From: Mageeibacillus sp. UBA5734
Lineage (GTDB): Bacteria; Bacillota; Clostridia; Saccharofermentanales; UBA5734
Length of the DNA stretch: 64,000 nt
Direction of reading: 5' to 3'
Assembly: GCA_002419365.1 (NCBI GenBank)
Contig: DIGA01000095.1
Span: forward strand, 1 to 64,000
The notes below the pieces were generated by a model. The model was not told the origin of the DNA. It did not search any database and saw only the letters and a program-made list of their open reading frames with translations. Both the position numbers and the translations under genes were made by a program. Positions 8,492 to 16,045 of this stretch are shown here, in pieces. Position 1 is the first letter of the stretch. Every line of letters begins with the position of its first letter.

Positions 8492-9288
8492 CTCGTGATC
8501 AACCCCTTTTCTTTCAGGAATTGATAGACGCAGTCAATGCCGGCCTCATCTGCCTGGACGACCAACTGGCCCCTTTTGTCATACTCCCTGTTGAACGTGC
8601 GGGCTACCCGGGTTTTCGAACCCATCGTGCCGGCCTCGTCTGCTGGGAAGGACAGGTCCTGGCTGGTGATCACGCGCAAGTTCGCGGAAACGTCGCGGGC
8701 CAGGTCTTTGCGGCTGGCATAGGGCAGCTTGTAGGGGCAATCCCGCGTCAGGCTCAGGATCGCCGGCAGTTTCATCTCGTAGGTCACGTGTTCATCATCC
8801 GTCTCAACATCAAAGACCGCCACGGCCTTGCCGAACAGATTTTCGTCGATCCGGACGATGCCGGACATCTGGTTGAGATCGAGCAAGGCCCCCAGCTGGG
8901 CAGGGATGTGGGATGTGTCACCGTCAATGGCATGTGTGCCAGTCAGGATCACGTCGTAGTCACGGGTGGCGAGATAGCGGGCCAGAATGGTGGCGGTGGC
9001 ATAAGTGTCGCTGCCGGCAAAGACCCGGTCCGAAATCAGGGTCGCCTGGTCCACGCCAATGCGCAGAAGATCTGCCAGATGAGGGGTGACAACGGATGGA
9101 GCCATTGTCACCACCTCAATGGTGGTATCCGGATGCGTGGTCTTCACACGCAAAGCGAAGGCCACGGCACACACGTCATCGGGATTCAATTGGAGGCGTG
9201 CCTTTTCCCGAATCAGTGCATTGTTTGCAAAGTCAACCTGATAGCTGTCGACATCCGGAACAAATTTGACCAGGCAGATCAGTTTCAT
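8488..9288 (-). CDS. etfB: Electron transfer flavoprotein, beta subunit
   Basis: The 266-residue protein begins MKLICLVKFVPDV, the normal EtfB start. It carries the conserved nucleotide-site region TGTHAIDGDTSHIPAQL and the EtfB signature area (VTYEMKLPAILSLTRD). It forms a heterodimer with EtfA encoded just downstream (4-base overlap). No strong ribosome site is visible before the ATG, so coupling with the MFS gene 20 bases upstream is possible. Its clustering with a kinase, SDR and transporter rather than acyl-CoA dehydrogenase genes indicates a role in sugar or hydroxy-acid oxidation. Confidence 0.95.
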   Translation of the reverse strand: MKLICLVKFVPDVDSYQVDFANNALIREKARLQLNPDDVCAVAFALRVKTTHPDTTIEVVTMAPSVVTPHLADLLRIGVDQATLISDRVFAGSDTYATATILARYLATRDYDVILTGTHAIDGDTSHIPAQLGALLDLNQMSGIVRIDENLFGKAVAVFDVETDDEHVTYEMKLPAILSLTRDCPYKLPYASRKDLARDVSANLRVITSQDLSFPADEAGTMGSKTRVARTFNREYDKRGQLVVQADEAGIDCVYQFLKEKGLITR

Positions 9289-9308
9289 GGTGTTCGTGTA
9301 TTCAATCC

Positions 9309-10613
9309 TTATGCTTTCTGGGCAGCGCTTTTGAGTACAGCTTGCTCCGCTGACTTTTCCTTATGGCTGAGGCTGGCATAGATCGCGATGATGGCGATGC
9401 CCAGGGCCCCGAACACAGCACTGACGATGAAGTAGGCCACATAGCCGCCCTGGTCACCGAAGGTGTTCCAGAGGTAGGTGTTCATCTGCGGCAGGATGAT
9501 GTCCGGCAGGTAGCCGATGAAGGAAATCAGGCCGATGGCCGTACCCATCATGGCGGTAGGGATTTTCGACATACCAAGGAAGGACCAGTAGGTGCCGCGG
9601 ATGGCGTAGAGGAAGATGCCGAGGACGACGACGGCGGCAGAGATGCCCATGCCAGTCAGTGGCAGCAGGGCAGCAGCAACCAGGAACAGGGCGGCACCAG
9701 CCAGGGCAATACCATTGGTCTTCGGCTTGCCGATTTTGTCAGCGAAGATGCCACCGAGGAAACCGCCAACCGGACGCATCCAGAGGATGATGACCGTGAT
9801 GGAGGCGACGGTGACGGCGTCCATCATCTTGTTGGTCTGCAGGAATCCACCGATGTAGTACACGGTCCAGAATACGGCATAGCCCATGAAAATGATACCA
9901 CCCATGAGGTAGACGTATTTGTTTTTGAGCAGGGCGCCAATATCCTTGATGTGGAATTTTTCACTTTCGGCCCGTTCGCCGGTATTGCCGGAGAGGGCGA
10001 TCAGTTTCTTGTCACTGTCGACAAAGATCAGGATCAGGACAGCTGCGGCCAGGACGATGGCGGAATAGAGGTAGATGACGGAGACCATGGCGGATTGTTT
10101 GTCGGCGAGCGCTTCGCTGCCACCAAGGACGCTGGCAAAGATTGCCAGGCCAACGCTGGCCATCACGGCTTCAACGACGCCGCGGCCACCATCGAGGATG
10201 CCGAAGAAACGGCCTTCATCCTTTTCGGTCGAAAGCAGCTTGACGATTTTCATGTGGGAGCTCCAGAACGTGAAGACCGAGAAAATGCCCCACAGGAAGA
10301 AGATGGCATTGACCGCGCCGGCACCGGGCACCTGGGCAAACCAGAAGCCGCACAGGGAGACACCGAGCAGGGAGATGCCGATCAGCCACTTGGCCGGAAC
10401 CTTGTCCGCCAGCAGGCCGCTGGGTATGTAGCCAATGACGTAGGCAATGCCGAGCATGGAATAGAAGTTGTTCAGCTGAGCCTGGGAAAGGTTGAAGACT
10501 TCAAGCAAGGTCACTTGATAGTTCGTTCTCAGGTAGATGACCGGGTAGATGGCGCCGGCAGCTAGAACGATGAGGGCGAATTGTAGATACCGTCTGAGAT
10601 TCCCTGATTTCAT
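9309..10613 (-). CDS. MFS transporter, YihN-like
   Basis: The 434-residue protein has about 12 hydrophobic segments. It has the MFS loop 2-3 signature (GLLADKVPAKWLIG), a repeat of it in the second half (GGIFADKIGKPKTNG) and the segment EGRFFGILDGGRGVVEAV, which resembles E. coli YihN and relatives. GGAGGAG sits directly before the ATG. It is second in the operon led by the FAD dehydrogenase, so it most likely imports that enzyme's substrate. MFS sequence alone does not reveal the substrate; a sugar acid, polyol or sulfonated sugar are candidates by context only. Confidence 0.88.
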   Translation of the reverse strand: MKSGNLRRYLQFALIVLAAGAIYPVIYLRTNYQVTLLEVFNLSQAQLNNFYSMLGIAYVIGYIPSGLLADKVPAKWLIGISLLGVSLCGFWFAQVPGAGAVNAIFFLWGIFSVFTFWSSHMKIVKLLSTEKDEGRFFGILDGGRGVVEAVMASVGLAIFASVLGGSEALADKQSAMVSVIYLYSAIVLAAAVLILIFVDSDKKLIALSGNTGERAESEKFHIKDIGALLKNKYVYLMGGIIFMGYAVFWTVYYIGGFLQTNKMMDAVTVASITVIILWMRPVGGFLGGIFADKIGKPKTNGIALAGAALFLVAAALLPLTGMGISAAVVVLGIFLYAIRGTYWSFLGMSKIPTAMMGTAIGLISFIGYLPDIILPQMNTYLWNTFGDQGGYVAYFIVSAVFGALGIAIIAIYASLSHKEKSAEQAVLKSAAQKA

Positions 10614-10725
10614 AACTCCTCCGTTAAAATATTTTATTGTCGCATCCTGCAGGGTCTGAGCCCGTCATCTGAACAGCCCCCGCAGAGAGCTCAACCAACG
10701 TGATGGGGCATTGCCACCGGCTGTT

Positions 10726-12192
10726 TTACTGGATGTATTTCCGGATGCCCTCAGCCTGGGGATAGATCGTACCGTAGTTCATGATGCCATTCGGGTCAAA
10801 AGCGGCTTTGAGCTTTTCGAGCATGTAGTAGGCTGATCCATGCTCATCGAGCGTCCACTCGCTCCTGTACTTGCCAATGCCGTGGTGGTGGCACATCGAG
10901 CCACCTTCCTTGAGCGTTTCTTCGACGATGATCCGCTGCAGCGGATGGTGGTAGACCATCATTTCGTCTTCCGGTGCGCAATGGATGTTGTAGTTGTAGA
11001 CGAAATACATGTTGGTCCCGTTGATGTAGCTGTGCGACGAGTGGCCGCCCAGCATCGTGATGTCGTGGCTTCTGGGGAATTCTTCCCTCACGCGGCGGAT
11101 GACGTTGTTGTAGATCTTCGGGATGCTTTCCCAGTCGGCCGAGATCTCGGTCGTGAAACCGGCATGGGCGTCTTTCTCGATCATGCCCTGGAATTCATCG
11201 TCGATGTCCTTCTGCGACCAGTTCAAATGGTTGAACCAGTTTTCGATCAGCTGGCTGTCGACCTGCTCCAGGATGCCCTCCTGATGCTTGGCGACGGCTT
11301 CTTCGATCCCCTTGCAGGTGGCCTCGACGATGCCCTGGTTTCCCTCGGCCATGAACAGCAGGACACATTTATTTTTATGGAAATGGTAGAAATGCTGGGC
11401 GGCGTCTTCTTCGGAATAGGTCCGGGCTACGGAAGGCCGGTAACCGTTGACCATGACTTCGCGCAGGATCTTGATTCCCGTCGCGACATCCTTGATCAGG
11501 TAGCCGTAGAAGCGGTTGTTTTCCGGGAAGTAGCGGAAAATCTTGATCGTGACTTCGGTGATGTAGCAGAGGGTGCCTTCGTTGCCGATCACGATATGGC
11601 GGATGTCCGGACCGCCGGAGCGCCGGGGCACATTCTTGATCCGGGAGATATGACCATCAGGAAAGACACATTCCAGGCCGACCACCATGTCCTCGATACC
11701 ACCATATAGGGTCGAGAACTGGCCGATGCTGCGGGTCGAGACGAGGCCGCCATATTTGGCCACGGGCTTGGACTGCGGTGAATGGCCCGTCGTATAACCG
11801 ACTTTTCTCAGCTCATCCTCGAGGACCTGCAGAGCCACGCCAGCCTGGACAGTTGCCTGGCTGTTGTACGTGTCGATCTTGAGAATCTTGTCGAGGTGCA
11901 GGACATCCAGGACAATGGTGGTTTCTTTCCAATTCTCCAGGCCACCCTCGGTTGCGGTCTTGCCGCTCCGGGCGATGACATTGATGCCATTTTCGTTGCA
12001 AAACTGAAGGATGGTGCTGACTTCTTCCGTCGATTGCGGATAGACAATGGCCATCGGCAGCGGTACATCCAGCACCTTCCTGGCCTTGGCATATTTTTTA
12101 TATCGGTCGGCCGACGCATCATACAGCTCATCGGCATTGGTATTGACTTGTGCTTCGGATAAAAGCTCTTTCAAGCGGTGTACAACAGTCAT
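10726..12192 (-). CDS. FAD-linked dehydrogenase of the alkyl-DHAP-synthase-like type
   Basis: The 488-residue protein has a PCMH/VAO-type FAD-binding domain (MAIVYPQSTEEVSTILQFC; NVIARSGKTATEGG; STRSIGQFSTLYGGIEDMV; GNEGTLCYITEVTIK) and a FAD-oxidase C-terminal domain with HHHGIGKYR. That motif matches the HHHGxGK hallmark of alkyldihydroxyacetonephosphate synthases rather than the GEHGIG of glycolate/lactate dehydrogenases. As first gene of an operon with etfBA it probably passes substrate electrons to Etf instead of making ether lipid (inference). The ATG at 12192 is preferred over 12216 because GAGGGAGC lies just before it. It is divergent from an RpiR regulator. Confidence 0.85.
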   Translation of the reverse strand: MTVVHRLKELLSEAQVNTNADELYDASADRYKKYAKARKVLDVPLPMAIVYPQSTEEVSTILQFCNENGINVIARSGKTATEGGLENWKETTIVLDVLHLDKILKIDTYNSQATVQAGVALQVLEDELRKVGYTTGHSPQSKPVAKYGGLVSTRSIGQFSTLYGGIEDMVVGLECVFPDGHISRIKNVPRRSGGPDIRHIVIGNEGTLCYITEVTIKIFRYFPENNRFYGYLIKDVATGIKILREVMVNGYRPSVARTYSEEDAAQHFYHFHKNKCVLLFMAEGNQGIVEATCKGIEEAVAKHQEGILEQVDSQLIENWFNHLNWSQKDIDDEFQGMIEKDAHAGFTTEISADWESIPKIYNNVIRRVREEFPRSHDITMLGGHSSHSYINGTNMYFVYNYNIHCAPEDEMMVYHHPLQRIIVEETLKEGGSMCHHHGIGKYRSEWTLDEHGSAYYMLEKLKAAFDPNGIMNYGTIYPQAEGIRKYIQ

Positions 12193-12260
12193 AAAGCTCC
12201 CTCGTAACCTCCTCATGTCCTAAAAAGCAATTTCCACACGCGTGCTTTGGAACTAGCTTG

Positions 12261-12290
12261 ATTGTAAAGGCTTATTCTAAGCTAAGTCAA
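12261..12290 (-). promoter_or_regulatory. Promoter of the FAD-dehydrogenase/Etf operon
   Basis: Read on the minus strand: TTGACT (12290-12285), an 18-base spacer and TACAAT (12266-12261). A small palindrome GCTTATTCTAAGC (12270-12282) fills most of the spacer and could be a further protein site. Transcription would start near 12254, about 60 bases before the ATG. Confidence 0.65.
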
Positions 12291-12353
12291 TAGAAAATGT
12301 GGAAACTTTTCTATTTTTTATTACATTTATCTTATATTATGGAAAACTTTCCA
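12291..12353. promoter_or_regulatory. Paired RpiR-type operators
   Basis: Two related palindromes are seen: GTGGAAACTTTTCTA (12299-12313, flanked by TAGAAAA at 12291-12297 matching TTTTCTA at 12307-12313) and TGGAAAACTTTCCA (12340-12353, perfect six-base arms). The first lies just upstream of the minus-strand -35. The second follows a TATATT (12333-12338) that may be the -10 of the regulator gene. The layout suggests control of both divergent genes by the adjacent RpiR protein. Confidence 0.6.
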
Positions 12354-12435
12354 CTTTTTCCGTTCGGATTCTTTACATCAGGCCGGCGAAATGATACGAT
12401 CAATCGATCAACACACGACCAAAGCAGGTGCCACC

Positions 12436-13191
12436 ATGTTCAACATCGATTTCGGCAAACTCAATCCGCTCGAGATCCAGATCCATAACAAACTCGATGA
12501 ATATGCCAAGACCAACGACGAGATCCGCATCAACACCGCTGCCGATCTGTGCGGCTGCTCGGTCTCCAAGATCTCGAAATTCGTCAAGAAACTTGGCTTT
12601 GCCAATTTCCGCCAATACCTGGATTTCCTCAACGGGAACGACATCCCGCAGGTCAGCCTGTCCAACGAGCTGGCTCGTGTGCGCCAGTACATCGACGACT
12701 TCAATGAGACCATGGTCGATGAATTGCTCGAGCTGATCGATGGTCACCAGCGCATCGTCTTTTTTGGCTACGGCCCTTCCCTGCTCTGCGCCCAGTATTT
12801 CGAATACCGCCTGCGCATCTTCACCAGCAAGACCATCATCGCCGTCGCCGACGAGATCTCTGTCGCCTCGATGACAGACAAGGATACCCTCCTGATCCTG
12901 CTGACTGTCACCGGCACCTTCCACTCCTTCGCCAACGTCTATGCCGAGTCGAAAAAGCGCGGCTGCGACGTCGTGATGATCGTCGAAGAATACAACACTG
13001 AGCTTTTCAGCCAGTGCGACCGCGTTTTCTGGCTCAGCCGCTATCCCCAGCCCGCCGGTTTATTGCCCTATGAAAAGTCGAGAACGGTTTTTTTCATCTA
13101 CTTCGAAGAAATCATCCAGCGGATGATCTACCGGAAAAAGGCCGAGTTGGCTGCGTTGGAGACTAAGGAACAATCGGAGAGCCAGGAGTAA
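12436..13191 (+). CDS. RpiR-family transcriptional regulator (HTH + SIS domain)
   Basis: The protein has about 251 residues. The N-terminal helix-turn-helix is RpiR-like (NTAADLCGCSVSKISKFVKKLGFANFRQYLDFL). A SIS phosphosugar-binding domain follows (RIVFFGYGPSLLCAQYFEYR; LLILLTVTGTFHSFA). RpiR proteins bind a phosphorylated sugar that changes DNA binding. It is divergent from the Etf-linked dehydrogenase operon and very likely regulates it through the palindromes at 12291-12353. Its effector may be the phosphate ester made by the FGGY kinase of that operon (inference). An in-frame ATG at 12391 is less likely because it would include promoter DNA. Confidence 0.88.
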   Translation: MFNIDFGKLNPLEIQIHNKLDEYAKTNDEIRINTAADLCGCSVSKISKFVKKLGFANFRQYLDFLNGNDIPQVSLSNELARVRQYIDDFNETMVDELLELIDGHQRIVFFGYGPSLLCAQYFEYRLRIFTSKTIIAVADEISVASMTDKDTLLILLTVTGTFHSFANVYAESKKRGCDVVMIVEEYNTELFSQCDRVFWLSRYPQPAGLLPYEKSRTVFFIYFEEIIQRMIYRKKAELAALETKEQSESQE

Positions 13192-13342
13192 TGGTGTATC
13201 CCAAACTGGAGACCCCTACGCAAACTGGCCTGATCAAAGAGGGTAAAATCGCACCTTTCGGCAAGGCCAGATAGAGTAGGGAATCGTCAGCACAGGATCT
13301 TCACATTTTAGTGCTAGTCTTGGATCAGGACTGGTGGCAAAC

Positions 13343-14818
13343 ATGAAATCTGCAGTTTTCAGAATCATCCTCGCAAGCATCGCGATTAGTGTACTGATCT
13401 TTGCATTCAGCCTGTTTGTCATGCGCCTGTTCCGCACCTGGAGCAGCCCTTTCGCACCACAACCAAATTGGACCCAGAACAGCCAGACAAACCAGAGTTC
13501 AGGAAATTCAGGCAAATCAGGGAACGCGCTGCAGCTCCCACCTGTCCAGCCCGATGAAAACCCTGCCCCCGGCGAAGCAACTTTCACCCTCACGGCACAA
13601 GCGGGCTTCACCCAGTTCTGGCCTGATCAGGCAACAGCCACACTCGGCTACAATGGATCTTATCTTGGTCCAATTCTTCGTTTCAGGCAAGGTGAACAAG
13701 TCCGGATCCAAGTCCTTAACGAGCTGGATGAACCAACCACGGTTCACTGGCATGGCCTTGTGGTGCCGGGTGATCAGGACGGCGGTCCGCATCAGATCAT
13801 CCAGCCGGGTGCAACCTGGGCTCCGGAATTCACCGTCAGCCAACCTGCCGCCACGCTCTGGTTCCATCCCCATGCCATCACAACGACCGCAACCCAGGTT
13901 TATGCCGGATTGGCCGGTCTGATCTACATCGACGATCCGGTTTCACACAGTCTCGCCTTGCCACAAGACTATGGCATCAATGACTTCCCCTTGATCGTCC
14001 AGGACCGGAATTTTGACAACCACAAGCAATTTGCATACCAGGCTACGATGATGGGATTGGTTCCCGGAGAAACGATCCTGGTCAATGGTACCCTGGATCC
14101 CTATCTGGATGTCCCTCAGGACACAGTCCGCTTCCGGATCCTCAATGCTTCCAATTCCGAAAACTACAGTTTCCAGCTCAGCGATGGCAGTGACTTGATC
14201 CAGATTGCATCCGATGGCGGGTTGCTCAGTACACCCATTGCCCAGCGATCGATCGACCTGTCCCCTGGCGAACGAGCAGAGGTGGTCATCGATTTTGCCG
14301 AAATTGCAGAAGATTCCATCCAGCTCCTTTTGGGAGGTCGACCGATCCTCGACTTTTACATCAAAGGTCCTAGCCAGACACGCAGGCCAGCCTTGCCGGA
14401 ACAATTGGCAAACATCGAGCCTCTCCCGTCCGAGCCAGACCAGACCATCCGCGTGTTTGAACTACAGTCCATGGGCATCACCGGCACCATCAATGGCAAG
14501 GCCTTTGATAGGCATCGGATCGACGAAACCGTCCCACTTGGTGAAACCGAAACCTGGATCATTCGCAATCGCGGCGGCATGATGATGCAGTCTGGTGGCC
14601 ATCCTTTCCATGTCCACGGCACTCAATTCCAAGTCATTGCCCGCAACGGCCAGTTGCCTCCAGCCGAGGAACGCGGCTACAAAGATACCGTTTTTGTCGG
14701 CGTTGGTGAAGAGGTCCACATCCGCATCCGCTTCAATCAGCCGGGCCTCTATATGTATCATTGCCATATTCTCGAGCACGAAGAAAACGGCATGATGGGG
14801 CAAGTAAAAGTCGAGTGA
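13343..14818 (+). CDS. Membrane-anchored multicopper oxidase
   Basis: The protein has about 491 residues. It opens with a hydrophobic segment without a lipobox (uncleaved anchor or signal), then a Gln/Asn/Ser-rich linker, then three cupredoxin domains. All copper-ligand motifs are present: HWHG, WFHPH, HPFHVHGTQF and HCHILEHEENGMMG, the last giving the type-1 Cys, His and Met. The protein should therefore be an active laccase/CueO-like oxidase outside the membrane, reducing O2 while oxidising Cu(I), Mn(II) or phenols. It stands alone, in the opposite direction to the glycan operon that follows, and no copper pump is nearby. An oxygen-using enzyme is unexpected beside so many anaerobic redox genes. 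The GTG at 13334 is an alternative start. Confidence 0.92.
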   Translation: MKSAVFRIILASIAISVLIFAFSLFVMRLFRTWSSPFAPQPNWTQNSQTNQSSGNSGKSGNALQLPPVQPDENPAPGEATFTLTAQAGFTQFWPDQATATLGYNGSYLGPILRFRQGEQVRIQVLNELDEPTTVHWHGLVVPGDQDGGPHQIIQPGATWAPEFTVSQPAATLWFHPHAITTTATQVYAGLAGLIYIDDPVSHSLALPQDYGINDFPLIVQDRNFDNHKQFAYQATMMGLVPGETILVNGTLDPYLDVPQDTVRFRILNASNSENYSFQLSDGSDLIQIASDGGLLSTPIAQRSIDLSPGERAEVVIDFAEIAEDSIQLLLGGRPILDFYIKGPSQTRRPALPEQLANIEPLPSEPDQTIRVFELQSMGITGTINGKAFDRHRIDETVPLGETETWIIRNRGGMMMQSGGHPFHVHGTQFQVIARNGQLPPAEERGYKDTVFVGVGEEVHIRIRFNQPGLYMYHCHILEHEENGMMGQVKVE

Positions 14819-14896
14819 ATGGGCAGAGCAAATTTCAAGTTGTAGAAATCCCAGCGCGAAATCAATGGGTGCAAAAACCAAAAACAGGCTAATTTT

Positions 14897-14955
14897 GTGT
14901 GATCGATGCTATTAACTATCTATTTATAAACGTTGCGGATATGATGCGATCACAC
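14897..14955. repeat. Inverted repeat in the convergent gap
   Basis: GTGTGATCG (14897-14905) is matched perfectly by CGATCACAC (14947-14955), 41 bases apart. It lies between the convergent multicopper oxidase and ROK genes. No U-tract follows on either strand, so it is not an ordinary terminator. Nothing else was recognised in 14819-15085. Confidence 0.4.
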
Positions 14956-15085
14956 TCTATCAAAATATCAAGCAAAAGATTCCTGAGGGAAAAAAGCCTG
15001 CCTCTTTTCATCTGAACGAGCAACTTGTCTTGCTGCCCGGATATTCCGGATCCTGAATGACTTGAGCACACCCAGCGCCACCGGT

Positions 15086-16042
15086 TCAGACAGGCATCTT
15101 GAAAAGCATGGCTGCGCCGATGATTCCGGCATCATTACCCAGCTCGCAGGTGACCAGATCTGTGCTCAGAGTTTCGACCGATACATTCAGTTCATAGGCC
15201 ACTTTGGGCCGGAGCATGTCCAACAGGAACTCGCCTTCCCTGGATATGCCGCCGCCGAGGGCGATTGCCTGGGGCTGGAAAATCCAGATGACATTGGCAA
15301 TTCCAACAGCGAGGTACTGGGTATACCAGTCAAGCAACCGCAGGGCAGCGTCGTCACCTTGCCGGGCAGCGGTGAAAGGAATCCGGGCACTCATTTGCTC
15401 CAGGTTACCCTGGCAGAGGGCATACAGCAAGGAACCAGGCCTGGCAAGTGCTGACTTGCGGGCTTCACGGACCAGTGCCGTGGCAGAGGAATATTCTTCC
15501 CAGCAACCATGGCGGCCACAATTGCAGGCATACCCTCCGGCCTGGATCACTGTGTGGCCAAGCTCTCCCCCACCTGGGAAATGACCCGTCATGATCTTGC
15601 CGTCCAGGATCACCCCGGAACCCACGCCAGTGCCCAATGTGATGGTCACAAAGCTGTCATAAAGCTTGCCACAGCCGGCAGAAAATTCGCCATAGGCTGC
15701 CGCATCGGCATCATTGGCCAGATAGACCGGCAAGCCCAGCTGGCTGGCCAGATTATCCCGCAAAGGGGCATGATCCAGATTCAGATTGCTGGCTTTGACC
15801 ACCATACCCAGTCTGGAATCAATCAGGCCGGGACTGCCGATCCCCACCGACTGGATATCCGATTGCGAAAGACCCGACTGGGCCAGCAAATCTGACACTT
15901 GATCCGCCATATTCCTGGCCAGCCCCTGGCTATCGGACAAGCGGTTGGTCTTGACACGATTTTGGGCAACGAGACGGCCAGCTGCATCCACGATGCCGGC
16001 GGTCGTGTTGGTTCCACCCAGATCGATACCGATACTGAACAT
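15086..16042 (-). CDS. ROK-family sugar kinase (glucokinase-like)
   Basis: The 318-residue protein has the ATP-binding start GIDLGGTNTTAGIVD, the catalytic-site region (LANDADAAAYGEFSAG) and the ROK zinc motif CNCGRHGCWEEY. The enzyme should phosphorylate glucose, N-acetylmannosamine or a related hexose in the cytoplasm. It has no N-terminal helix-turn-helix, so it is a kinase rather than a NagC-type repressor. It is the last gene of the sulfatase/glycosidase operon, 3 bases after the transglutaminase-like gene, and probably activates the monosaccharide that the operon releases. Confidence 0.92.
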   Translation of the reverse strand: MFSIGIDLGGTNTTAGIVDAAGRLVAQNRVKTNRLSDSQGLARNMADQVSDLLAQSGLSQSDIQSVGIGSPGLIDSRLGMVVKASNLNLDHAPLRDNLASQLGLPVYLANDADAAAYGEFSAGCGKLYDSFVTITLGTGVGSGVILDGKIMTGHFPGGGELGHTVIQAGGYACNCGRHGCWEEYSSATALVREARKSALARPGSLLYALCQGNLEQMSARIPFTAARQGDDAALRLLDWYTQYLAVGIANVIWIFQPQAIALGGGISREGEFLLDMLRPKVAYELNVSVETLSTDLVTCELGNDAGIIGAAMLFKMPV

Positions 16043-16045
16043 GAC

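Noticed and set aside
14819..15085. Possible terminator for the multicopper oxidase or ROK genes
   Set aside because: Only a widely spaced inverted repeat and a CCGGA/TCCGG palindrome without U-tract were found.
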